Shown piece by piece: positions 53,347 to 61,759 of a stretch of 64,000 bases of DNA. Source of the stretch: Bradyrhizobium arachidis. Lineage in GTDB: Bacteria; Pseudomonadota; Alphaproteobacteria; Rhizobiales; Xanthobacteraceae. The notes below the pieces were generated by a model. The model made no database searches. It saw only the letters and a program-made list of their open reading frames with translations, and was not told the origin of the DNA. The stretch lies in contig NZ_CP030050.1 of assembly GCF_015291705.1 (NCBI RefSeq), positions 6,696,001-6,760,000 of the forward strand, read 5' to 3'. The translations under genes were made by a program, and so were the position numbers. The first letter of the stretch is position 1, and each line of letters opens with the position of its first letter.

Positions 53347-53376
53347 CAGTTTTAGTTCCGTGATTTCAGGCGCTTA

Positions 53377-55617
53377 TTAGCGGAGCAGCTGGAGCACGCT
53401 CTGCTGCGACTGGTTGGCCAGCGACAGCGCCGAGACCGCGATCGACTGGCGGGTCGACAGCGCCTGGCTGTTGGCCGCTTCCTCGTTGGTGTCGGCCAGC
53501 GTCAGGTTGGACGAGCCGGTCTGGAGCACGTTGATCAGGTTCTTGTTGAAGTCCTGACGCACCTGCACGACCGAGAGGTTCGAACCGAGCGTCGAGGCTT
53601 CCGACCGCAGCGTGCTCGAGGCTGCGTTCAGCTTGGCCAGCACTCTGTTGGTCGCGGAGTTGTCTATGAAATCGACACCCTGTACCAGGCCGGCCAACCC
53701 CAGACCCTTCGAGTTGAAGGTCACGCCGGTGATGTTCAGGCTCGATTTGCCGGTCTCGTCGAACACCAGCTTGAGCTGATCGCCGTTCAAGAGGTTCACG
53801 CCGTTGAAGGACGAGTCGACCGAGGTCGTGTCGATCTGCGACATGATGTTGTTGTACTGGGCAACCAGGTTCGAGCGGGTGGCCTGGGCAACTGCGTCGA
53901 CGGTCGGCGTCGTCGCGTTCGTCCAGGTCAGTGAGGTCGTGATCGTGCCGCCGATCGTGCCACCAGCGATCACAGATCCGATCGTCGAGGACGCATAGTC
54001 GTTGGTCGCCGAGATCGTGAGCAGGCCGTTGGCGTCGATCGTGGCCGACAGGTTGTTTGCCTGCAGCTGCGTGTTGAGCTGATCGAGCGTCTTGACCGTG
54101 CCGCCGGTGCCGTCGCCGAAGGTGACGTTGACCGCCGTGCCGCCGTTGAAGGAGGAGAAGGTCAAGGTCTTGCCCGAGACACCGCCGGCCGATGCGGCGC
54201 GGCTCGCCGTGAAGGCGGTGCCGGTGCCGGTGGAGCCGGTCAGGCCGAGCGCCGACAATGCGTTGCCCGAACCTGTGATCGACAGGTCCGCGTTCGCACC
54301 GGTCGAGAGGTTGAGCGCGCCGGCCACGATCGACGAGTTCTTGGCGCCTGCGGTCGTCTGCAGGGCACCGGAAGCACCCGCCGTCTTGACGGTCTGCACA
54401 CCGGTCGCGAGATCGATGGCGTTCAGAACGTCATTGACGTTGCCGGCCTGAAGGTAAACGGTCGAGTTGCCGTTTCCATCCGTGACCAAATTGCCGACCA
54501 GGGTGGAGCCCGTTGCGACTGTGGTGGGCGTCGCCGCGTTCGAGAACGTGATCGTCTTGCCGTCCACGTTCAGCGTCGAGCCGTCCTTGATCAAAGTGCC
54601 GAGTGTGCCTGAGGCGGTTGAGCGCGCCTGGGTCACAGTGACGCTACCGCTGCCCCCTGCCCCGGTCAGGCCCAGGGCCTTCAGGAGGTCGGCCCGGCCA
54701 GTGACGCTAAGATCAGCACCGGTACCAGTCGTGAGGGTAAGAACACCACCTGCGCTAACGGAAGCCAAAGTGCCCGAGCCGGCGACGACGGCATTACCAG
54801 CGCCGTTAAGTTTCCCAGCTCCGGTCGCCAGATCGATCGCATTGAGCAGGTCCTGCACCGAGCCGGTTGGAGCCGTGGCACCCGTGTAGACGGTAGAGTT
54901 TCCGTTGCCGTCCGTAACGATGTTGCCAACCTTGCTCGAGCCTGAGGGCGCCGCGGTCGGAACGTCGGCCGCCTTGAAGGTGATCGTGTGCCCATCGACC
55001 GTCAACGTCTCGCCGTCCGAAGGCGCGCCCTTGGCGGCAATGGTTGTCGCTGAGGGGGTGCCGGCGAGCGTAAGGGTCGTAGCCAGTTTGGCCGCAGTTC
55101 CTGCACCGTCAGGCGCCGCGGATCCGACCAGCGAAGCGGACCCGCCGCCGAGCGTGGTTGTTCCGGACGCAACGGTGGTACCGCCCGCACTACCGTCGAA
55201 CACCACGTTCGAGAGAGCAGTCGTGCTGGTGTAGGTCGTGGTGCCGCGCAGGTCGGAGGCCGTTGCGCCAGCAATCGTGGTCGAGACATTCGACTTGGTC
55301 GAATAGCCGACCGTGGTCTGCAGCGCCTGGTTGGCGATCGACTTCGCGGAGTCCAGCAGCTTCGACAGCGAGGTGATGCCGGTGTTGGCGGCCTGCAGCA
55401 CCTGCACGCCGTTGGCAATGCCATCGAGCAGGTTGTTGATGTCGCTGGCGCGGTTGTCGAGCGACTGTGCCGTGAAGAAGTTGGTGGGGTTGTCGAGCGC
55501 CGTGTTCACCTTCTTGCCGGTCGACAGACGCGACTGGGTGGTGGCGAGGAGGTCGGCGGTGGACTGGAGAGAGAGCAGGTTCTGACGAACCGACGCAGAG
55601 AGAACAATACCGGACAT
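53377..55617 (-). CDS. fliC: large flagellin (copy B)
   Basis: The 746-residue flagellin has the same termini as copy A (MSGIVLSASVRQNLLSLQST; C-terminal ANSQALSTRQSIAVSALSLA). The variable middle has module 1 at about residues 200-330 (DGETLTVDGHTITFKAADVP) and module 2 at about 344-472 (DGSTLNVDGKTITFSNAATP), each followed by a VTDGNGNSTVY and a TGTGADLS(V/I)TG element; the third segment is at about 480-550. Module 2 is almost identical to that of copy C. Confidence 0.97.
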   Translation of the reverse strand: MSGIVLSASVRQNLLSLQSTADLLATTQSRLSTGKKVNTALDNPTNFFTAQSLDNRASDINNLLDGIANGVQVLQAANTGITSLSKLLDSAKSIANQALQTTVGYSTKSNVSTTIAGATASDLRGTTTYTSTTALSNVVFDGSAGGTTVASGTTTLGGGSASLVGSAAPDGAGTAAKLATTLTLAGTPSATTIAAKGAPSDGETLTVDGHTITFKAADVPTAAPSGSSKVGNIVTDGNGNSTVYTGATAPTGSVQDLLNAIDLATGAGKLNGAGNAVVAGSGTLASVSAGGVLTLTTGTGADLSVTGRADLLKALGLTGAGGSGSVTVTQARSTASGTLGTLIKDGSTLNVDGKTITFSNAATPTTVATGSTLVGNLVTDGNGNSTVYLQAGNVNDVLNAIDLATGVQTVKTAGASGALQTTAGAKNSSIVAGALNLSTGANADLSITGSGNALSALGLTGSTGTGTAFTASRAASAGGVSGKTLTFSSFNGGTAVNVTFGDGTGGTVKTLDQLNTQLQANNLSATIDANGLLTISATNDYASSTIGSVIAGGTIGGTITTSLTWTNATTPTVDAVAQATRSNLVAQYNNIMSQIDTTSVDSSFNGVNLLNGDQLKLVFDETGKSSLNITGVTFNSKGLGLAGLVQGVDFIDNSATNRVLAKLNAASSTLRSEASTLGSNLSVVQVRQDFNKNLINVLQTGSSNLTLADTNEEAANSQALSTRQSIAVSALSLANQSQQSVLQLLR

Positions 55618-55818
55618 AACTCTTACCCTTCTGGTTTACGCGTCTTCGTTCGATCGCTTCGGATCGAGTGACGGGCACAGCCTGCGCGGACATGGCTAAC
55701 AAAGGGTGAAACCTTCTCACGAGCCGTAAGCGCCGGTTCACCATAAGGCTCAGAGAGCGGGTCAAGATCGTTGACGATCGACCTGAAACTCCTCACGTTT
55801 TTTCGGCGTTTGCTCCCT

Positions 55819-55827
55819 GTTAACCAT
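55819..55827. promoter_or_regulatory. CtrA-type nonamer GTTAACCAT upstream of flagellin B
   Basis: GTTAACCAT is the exact complement of the ATGGTTAAC seen in four other flagellar gaps. It is 202 bp before flagellin B. A looser ATGGCTAAC is nearer, at about 55690. The rest of the 323-bp gap holds the flagellin C terminator and no ORF. Confidence 0.5.
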
Positions 55828-55878
55828 AACCAAGAGTTACTTTTCGGAGCCGCCAGACCACCTCTCGATCGGCTGCGC

Positions 55879-55911
55879 AAAAAGAAAGCGGCGGGGCCGA
55901 AGCCCCGCCGC
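55879..55911 (-). terminator. rho-independent terminator of flagellin gene C
   Basis: Arms GCGGCGGGGC (55888-55897) and GCCCCGCCGC (55902-55911), loop CGAA, followed by T-rich on the minus strand. Confidence 0.9.
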
Positions 55912-55940
55912 CATGACTTGATTGCGATGTCAGCCGCTTA

Positions 55941-58184
55941 TTAGCGGAGCAGCTGGAGCACGCTCTGCTGCGACTGGTTGGCGAGCGACAGCGCCGAGAC
56001 CGCGATCGACTGGCGGGTCGACAGCGCCTGGCTGTTGGCCGCTTCCTCGTTGGTGTCGGCCAGCGTCAGGTTGGACGAGCCGGTCTGGAGCACGTTGATC
56101 AAGTTCTTGTTGAAGTCCTGACGCACCTGCACCACCGAGAGGTTCGAACCGAGCGTCGAGGCTTCCGAACGTAGCGTGCTCGACGCCGAGTTCAGGTTGG
56201 TCAGGACCTTGTTGGTGGCCGCGTTGTCGATGAAGTCGGTGCCCTGCACCAGCGAGGCGAGACCCAGACCCTTCGAGTTGAAGGTCACGCCCGTGATGTT
56301 CAGGTTGGACTTACCGGTCTCGTCGAACACCAGCTTGAGCTGGTCGCCGTTGAGCAGGTTGACACCGTTGAACGAGGCGTCCAGCGAGGTCGTGTCGATC
56401 TGGGTCAGGATGTTGTTGTACTGGGACACCAGGTTGGTACGGGTGGCCTGAGCAACGGCATCGGCAACCGGCGCGGTGGCGTTCGACCAGGTCAGAGCCG
56501 AGGTGATCGTACCACCGATCGTACCACCGGCGGTGGCAGATCCGATCGTCGAGGACGCGTAGTCGTTGGTGGCCGAGACCGTGAGCAGGCCGTTGGCGTC
56601 GATCGTGGCCGACAGGTTGTTCGCCTGCAGCTGCGTGTTGAGCTGATCGAGCGTCTTGACCGTGCCGCCGGTGCCATCACCAAAGGTGACGTTGACCGCC
56701 GCGCCGCCGTTGAAGGAGCTGAAGGTCAAGGTCTTGCCCGAGATGCCACCCGACGCCGCGGAACGGCTCGCGGTGAAGGCGGTGCCGGTGCCGGTGGAGC
56801 CGGTCAGGCCGAGCGCCGACAGCGCATTCTTGGTGCCGGTGATCGACAGGTCCGCGTTCGCACCGGTCGAGAGGTTGAGCGCGCCGGCCACGATCGACGA
56901 GTTCTTGGCGCCTGCGGTCGTCTGCAGGGCACCGGAAGCACCCGCCGTCTTGACGGTCTGCACACCGGTCGCAAGATCGATGGCGTTCAGAACGTCGTTG
57001 ACGTTGCCGGCCTGAAGGTAAACGGTCGAGTTGCCGTTGCCATCCGTGACCAAATTGCCGACCTGGGTGGAACCGGTTGCGACTGTGGTGGGCGTCTTCG
57101 CGTTCGAGAATGTGATCGTCTTGCCGTCCACGTTCAGCGTCGATCCGTCCTGGATCAGGGTTCCGAGCGTGGTCGAAGTGGTCGAACGCGCCTGGGTGAC
57201 GGTGACCTGGCCGCTGCCGGCCGCGCCCGTCAGGCCGAGGGCCTTCAGAAGGTCGGCCCTGCCGGAAATGCTGAGGTCAGCGCCGGTACCCGTGTTCAGG
57301 GTGACCTTGCCGGCGGCGATGCTGTTAGCAGTGCCGCCGCCGCTCAGGGTAGCAGTGCCACTGGCGATCGAAACCGTCTGAGCTCCGCTGGCAATGTCGA
57401 TGGCATTCAGCAGGTCCTGCGCACTACCCGTGGCAGCCGTAGCGCCAAGATAGACGGTCGAGTTGCCGTTACCGTCCGTGAGGACATTGCCGACGGTGCC
57501 GGATCCCGACGGGATATTCGCGCCGGTCGGAACGTCCGCGGCCTTGAAAGTGATCGTGTGGCCATCGACGGTCAGCGTTTCACCGTCGGTTGGTGCCGCA
57601 CCGGAAGCGATGGTCGTCGCACCGGCGGTACCGGCCAGCTTCAAGGCGCCGGTGAAGGCGGTCGTACCGTCGCCGGCCACTGCAGCCGAGCCGGTCAGGG
57701 CAGCGGTGACACCGCCGAGCGTCGTCGTTCCGGTCGCAACGGTCGCGCCACCGGACGCGCCGGAGAACAGCACGTTGGAGAGCGCGGTCGTGCTGGTGTA
57801 GGTCGTGGTGCCGCGCAGGTCGGAGGCCGTTGCGCCAGCAATCGTGGTCGAGACATTCGACTTGGTCGAATAGCCGACCGTGGTCTGCAGCGCCTGGTTG
57901 GCGATCGACTTCGCGGAGTCCAGCAGCTTCTGCAGCGAGGTGATACCGGTGTTGGCGGCCTGGAGCACCTGCACACCGTTGGCGATGCCATCGAGCAGGT
58001 TGTTGATGTCGCTGGCGCGGTTGTCGAGCGACTGTGCCGTGAAGAAGTTGGTGGGATTATCGAGCGCCGAGTTCACCTTCTTGCCGGTCGACAGACGGGA
58101 CTGGGTGGTGGCGAGGAGGTCGGCGGTGGACTGGAGGGAGAGGAGGTTCTGACGAACCGAAGAGGAGAGAACGATACCGGACAT
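55941..58184 (-). CDS. fliC: large flagellin (copy C)
   Basis: This 747-residue flagellin, with MSGIVLSSSVRQNLLSLQST at its N-terminus, shares both terminal domains and most of the middle with copy B. The first middle module (about 200-330: DGETLTVDGHTITFKAADVP) differs at many positions, while the second (VDGKTITFSNAKTPTTVATG ... TVKTAGASGALQTTAG) is nearly identical to B. The promoter region (58185-58507) is shared with flbT and carries TTAACCAC at 58408-58415. Confidence 0.97.
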   Translation of the reverse strand: MSGIVLSSSVRQNLLSLQSTADLLATTQSRLSTGKKVNSALDNPTNFFTAQSLDNRASDINNLLDGIANGVQVLQAANTGITSLQKLLDSAKSIANQALQTTVGYSTKSNVSTTIAGATASDLRGTTTYTSTTALSNVLFSGASGGATVATGTTTLGGVTAALTGSAAVAGDGTTAFTGALKLAGTAGATTIASGAAPTDGETLTVDGHTITFKAADVPTGANIPSGSGTVGNVLTDGNGNSTVYLGATAATGSAQDLLNAIDIASGAQTVSIASGTATLSGGGTANSIAAGKVTLNTGTGADLSISGRADLLKALGLTGAAGSGQVTVTQARSTTSTTLGTLIQDGSTLNVDGKTITFSNAKTPTTVATGSTQVGNLVTDGNGNSTVYLQAGNVNDVLNAIDLATGVQTVKTAGASGALQTTAGAKNSSIVAGALNLSTGANADLSITGTKNALSALGLTGSTGTGTAFTASRSAASGGISGKTLTFSSFNGGAAVNVTFGDGTGGTVKTLDQLNTQLQANNLSATIDANGLLTVSATNDYASSTIGSATAGGTIGGTITSALTWSNATAPVADAVAQATRTNLVSQYNNILTQIDTTSLDASFNGVNLLNGDQLKLVFDETGKSNLNITGVTFNSKGLGLASLVQGTDFIDNAATNKVLTNLNSASSTLRSEASTLGSNLSVVQVRQDFNKNLINVLQTGSSNLTLADTNEEAANSQALSTRQSIAVSALSLANQSQQSVLQLLR

Positions 58185-58407
58185 ACTGTTACCTTTCTGG
58201 TAGCTACGCGTCCTGTTTGACCGAGATTGATCAAACGACCGGCGGACGGTGCCTCCGAGCCTCTAACAATCCGTGAAATGAAACCGCCGGTTTGTCCGCG
58301 TCGGGCCCCAAGCGCCGTCCCGCACGCTTGCAGCGCAGCTCTTTGCAGCCGCTCAAGCCATTGAGATCGTTACGCTCTTCAACACGACCGCGAATCTTTA
58401 CGACCCG

Positions 58408-58415
58408 TTAACCAC
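58408..58415. promoter_or_regulatory. weak CtrA-like half site between flagellin C and flbT
   Basis: TTAACCAC differs by one base from TTAACCAT. The 323-bp divergent gap has no ORF and no other clear motif. Confidence 0.35.
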
Positions 58416-58507
58416 ATTCAGCAAGGATTGGACCCAAATCAGGGTCGGCAGTTGTCATTCACCGGGACGCGCGCCGCTCGTTACAAAATAGTTGATGGAG
58501 AACAGGC

Positions 58508-58933
58508 ATGGCTCTCAAGGTCGAGCTCAAACCGCACGAACGCATCATCGTCGGCAACTCCGTGATCACCAACACGGACCAGCGCGCCCGTCTTCTGATC
58601 GACGGCGAGAACGTGCCGATCCTGCGCGAGCGCGATATCCTCACGCCGGAGACCGCCGACAGCCCCGCCAAGCTCGTCTATCTGGCGGTCCAGCTGATGT
58701 ACATCTCGCCGGATCCGCAGACCCAGCACGGCACCTACTTCAACCTCGTGCGTGACATCGTCACCGCAGTGCCGAGCTCCTGGCCGATCATCGAGGGCAT
58801 CAACAACAACATCATGAGCGGCGACCTCTACCGGGCCCTCAAGGAGGCCCGCAAGCTGATCGCCTATGAAGACAAGCTGCGCGACCAGTACAAAGCCACC
58901 CATCCGAACGGCGACGTCAGTTCGGCCGCTTGA
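58508..58933 (+). CDS. flbT: flagellin mRNA translational regulator FlbT
   Basis: The 141-residue protein has the family sequences MALKVELKPHERIIVGNSVI, RARLLIDGENVPILRERDIL, AVQLMYISPDPQTQHGTYFN and ALKEARKLIAYEDKLRDQYK. FlbT acts on the flagellin mRNA leader (repressor in Caulobacter, activator-like in some rhizobia). It is divergent to flagellin C and ends in a terminator. Confidence 0.95.
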   Translation: MALKVELKPHERIIVGNSVITNTDQRARLLIDGENVPILRERDILTPETADSPAKLVYLAVQLMYISPDPQTQHGTYFNLVRDIVTAVPSSWPIIEGINNNIMSGDLYRALKEARKLIAYEDKLRDQYKATHPNGDVSSAA

Positions 58934-58960
58934 TCGAGCCGCATCCTCCGCCTGAACGAC

Positions 58961-58996
58961 AACGGCCCCGGATCACCTCCGGGGCCGTTCGCTTTT
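58961..58996 (+). terminator. rho-independent terminator of flbT
   Basis: Arms AACGGCCCCGG (58961-58971) and CCGGGGCCGTT (58979-58989), followed by CGCTTTT. Being near-symmetrical, it can also end the convergent minus-strand operon. Confidence 0.85.
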
Positions 58997-59012
58997 CATC
59001 GGCGTTTCGTGA

Positions 59013-60509
59013 TCACTGCGCCGCGATTGGCGGCGCCTCGACCTCGATCACGCCGCCGCTGCGCTGCGCGCCGAACTTGAGCACGGCCGCAACCAGCGCA
59101 TCGATGTCGGTCTCCTCGGTGCGATGATTGACGATCGCCGCGCGGATCGCGAACTTGCCATCCAGCGTCGTGCTCGACGGCGCCGCGATGCCGGACTCCT
59201 GGATGTCGGCGACCACCTCGCGGTTGACCGCGTCGGCGGCGCGATAGCGGAAGCAGACGATGTTGAGATTCACCGGCGCCAGCAATTCCAGCCGCGGCTC
59301 GGCCAGAATGCGCGCCTCCAGATATTTTGCCAGCGCACAGCTCCGCGCGATCACCGCGCCGAGCCGATCGGTGCCGAACGTCTTCAACGTGAACCAGGTC
59401 TTCAGCGCGCGGAAGCCGCGCGACAGATCGGGGCCGAGATCGCACGGCCAGACCGTGCCGGCCGCAAGCCCCCTCGCCTCGCGGCTGAGATAGGCCGCCG
59501 GCTGCGCAAAGGCCTGCCGATGCTGCTCGCCATCGCGCACCAGCAGGAAGCCGGCATCGTACGGCACCTGTCCCCATTTGTGGAAATCGAGCGCGATGGA
59601 ATCGGCGAGCTCGATGCCGCCGAGCAGTGGCGCGAGCTCAGGCGAGAGAATTGCGAGCGCACCGAAGGCACCGTCGACGTGAAACCAGATGCCTTCCTCG
59701 CGGCACAGCTGCGCGACCGCCCCGAGGTCGTCGATCGCGCCGATATCGACCGTGCCGGCGGAGGCGACGACGAGGAACGGCTTGAAGCCGATCTCGCGGT
59801 CCGCGGCGATCTGCGCGCGCAGCGCGGCGACGTCGATGCGATGATCGGCATCGACATCGATCTTGCGCAGCGCATCGGTGCCGAGCCCGGCGATGTCCAT
59901 CGCCCGCGAGACGCAGCCATGCGCGGCACGCGAGGTGTAGGCGGCGAGCAGCGCGCCGTCATTGCCGATACCGTGCTGTCGCGCCAGCGTGCCGAGCGCT
60001 GCCGTGCGTGCCACCAGCACCGCCATCAGATTGGCCATCGACGTGCCCGTGACGAAGATGCCGCTGGCGCTGTCCGGGAAGGCAAACAAATTGCGCATCC
60101 AGCCGACGATCTGGCGCTCGACCTCGATCGGCATGTGGTCGCGCCCGCCGAGATTGGCGTTGAGGCCGGCCGCGAGCATCTCCGCAAGCATGCCGACCGC
60201 GGTGCCGCCGCCATGCACCCAGCCCATGAAGCCGGGATGGACGTTGCCCGTCGCATAGGGCGCGACGTGCTCTGCGAATTCGCGATAGACCTCGGCGAGC
60301 TCGCTCGCCCCGCGCGGCACGTCGCTCTTCAACGCCGTGCGGACCTCGTCGGGGATCGGTTGCCACACCGGACGCGAGCGAATGTTGGCGATGCCGTCGA
60401 TGGTCTCATCCAGCATGCGATGGGCGAGCGCGCGAAATTCGCTCCAGTCCTGCGGATCGAGCGAGCCGTTCGTGATCGAGCTCTGCGTGTTGCGGATGAT
60501 CTCGTTCAT
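59013..60509 (-). CDS. PLP-dependent decarboxylase (aromatic/diamino acid decarboxylase family)
   Basis: This 498-residue fold-type I PLP protein has the group II decarboxylase order: HPGFMGWVHGGGTAVGMLAE (about 91-110), SGIFVTGTSMANLMAVLVAR (about 149-168), AAHGCVSRAMDIAG with the PLP-stacking His near 197, WFHVDGAFGALAILSP with Asp 279, and the Schiff-base Lys in LDFHKWGQVPYDAGF (about Lys 311). It would remove CO2 from an amino acid. Its ATG overlaps the ATP-grasp stop by 4 bp, so it is the last gene of a coupled operon. Substrate unknown. Confidence 0.88.
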   Translation of the reverse strand: MNEIIRNTQSSITNGSLDPQDWSEFRALAHRMLDETIDGIANIRSRPVWQPIPDEVRTALKSDVPRGASELAEVYREFAEHVAPYATGNVHPGFMGWVHGGGTAVGMLAEMLAAGLNANLGGRDHMPIEVERQIVGWMRNLFAFPDSASGIFVTGTSMANLMAVLVARTAALGTLARQHGIGNDGALLAAYTSRAAHGCVSRAMDIAGLGTDALRKIDVDADHRIDVAALRAQIAADREIGFKPFLVVASAGTVDIGAIDDLGAVAQLCREEGIWFHVDGAFGALAILSPELAPLLGGIELADSIALDFHKWGQVPYDAGFLLVRDGEQHRQAFAQPAAYLSREARGLAAGTVWPCDLGPDLSRGFRALKTWFTLKTFGTDRLGAVIARSCALAKYLEARILAEPRLELLAPVNLNIVCFRYRAADAVNREVVADIQESGIAAPSSTTLDGKFAIRAAIVNHRTEETDIDALVAAVLKFGAQRSGGVIEVEAPPIAAQ

Positions 60510-61759
60510 GCTGCACTCTCCGCGCCGGCGCTGGCGTGCCGCGACAGCATCGCGGTGAACGCAGCAAAGATCTTGCGCATCTGCGGCGGCTTGTAGGGAA
60601 ACACGGCCGGCGGATCCATGTTGTGCACGACGGCGGTGTTGTCGGCTTCGAAGACCAGCAGCTCGCCATCGCGGTTCTCGGCGCAATCGACGATGAAATA
60701 GTCGAGGCCGACGCGCTTGCTCATCTCGGCGAGTGCGCTGCGATGACGCGCGGCGAAAGCGTTGTCAAAGTCGAGCATGAAGGTGGCTTCTTCAGCGCGC
60801 TTCTCCTCGCTGAACGCCATGTAGGCGTTGAGATACCAGATGTCCCAGCGGTCGGCGATCGCCATGTGGCAGGCGTAAGGCTTGCCGTCGACCATGGTGA
60901 GACGATATTTGCGGTAGAGCCCGTCGGGGTTCGCATAATCGACGAAACGCGCGACGAAGAAGTCCTGCTCCTGCCGCTCGGCGAGATAGGCCTTGAGCGC
61001 CGCTGCATCGTCGACCTTCGCGAGTCCGACACCGGCATGCGTGCCGCGTGGCCGCACGATCATCGGAAAGCGCAGCTCACCGGTGATGTCAGCGCAGGCG
61101 ATCTTGCCTTCCAGCAATTCGGACAATTGCGCGCGCGTTGTGTGGACGGTCACGGGAATGTCGAGACCGGGGATATCAGCCAGCAACCGGTACAGCTTGT
61201 CGCGATCGAGATTACCGATGAGCTCGGGGCGATTGAGCAGCGGCCGCGGCCAGCGCGGTGCAGCCTGCTCGATCACCGCGAGCGTCTCGCGGCATTCCTC
61301 GGAATCGGAAGCGACCACGATGGCGACGTCGTGATCGGGCAACGTCTCGGGCAGACCGACTCCCTTGACCACATACAGCGTCAGCAGCTCGATGTCGGAG
61401 CCTTCGAGCAGGAATTCGATCGGGGTGTTGCCGCCCATGTCGATATCGGCCGCGAGCGCGAGCACGCGCAGGCGCGGCTTGGCAACCGCGCACGGCGTGC
61501 GAAACAATTGATGGAAGGCGAGCACCTCGGTCTGGATCACGAGCCCGGCCTCCTTCTCACCGAGAAGCTGGGCAATCAACGACAGGTCGAGGCCCTCGCC
61601 CGCCTCCGCCGTTCCTTCCGCGATGCGCGCCAGCAGATGCTCGCGCAAAGGATGCAGATCGCCGCCCTCGAAGGCCCGCCGCGTCAACTGCGCAAAGCCG
61701 ATGCGGTCGGAATAGTTCGGCGTGGTCACGCTATCAGGCGCGGAAACAGGATTCAGCAT
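60506..61759 (-). CDS. ATP-grasp ligase-like protein
   Basis: The 417-residue protein has N-terminal helical and Rossmann-like parts (residues 1-190) and a C-terminal ATP-grasp fold: FPMIVRPRGTHAGVGLAKVD (nucleotide Lys/Arg loop, about 229-248), QDFFVARFVDYANPDGLYRK, and the metal-binding end DYFIVDCAENRDGELLVFEA, then DNTAVVHNM (about 350-385). RimK/glutathione-synthetase-like ATP-grasp proteins join an amino group to a carboxylate. It overlaps the PLP enzyme upstream by 7 bp and the decarboxylase downstream by 4 bp. Confidence 0.82.
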   Translation of the reverse strand: MLNPVSAPDSVTTPNYSDRIGFAQLTRRAFEGGDLHPLREHLLARIAEGTAEAGEGLDLSLIAQLLGEKEAGLVIQTEVLAFHQLFRTPCAVAKPRLRVLALAADIDMGGNTPIEFLLEGSDIELLTLYVVKGVGLPETLPDHDVAIVVASDSEECRETLAVIEQAAPRWPRPLLNRPELIGNLDRDKLYRLLADIPGLDIPVTVHTTRAQLSELLEGKIACADITGELRFPMIVRPRGTHAGVGLAKVDDAAALKAYLAERQEQDFFVARFVDYANPDGLYRKYRLTMVDGKPYACHMAIADRWDIWYLNAYMAFSEEKRAEEATFMLDFDNAFAARHRSALAEMSKRVGLDYFIVDCAENRDGELLVFEADNTAVVHNMDPPAVFPYKPPQMRKIFAAFTAMLSRHASAGAESAA

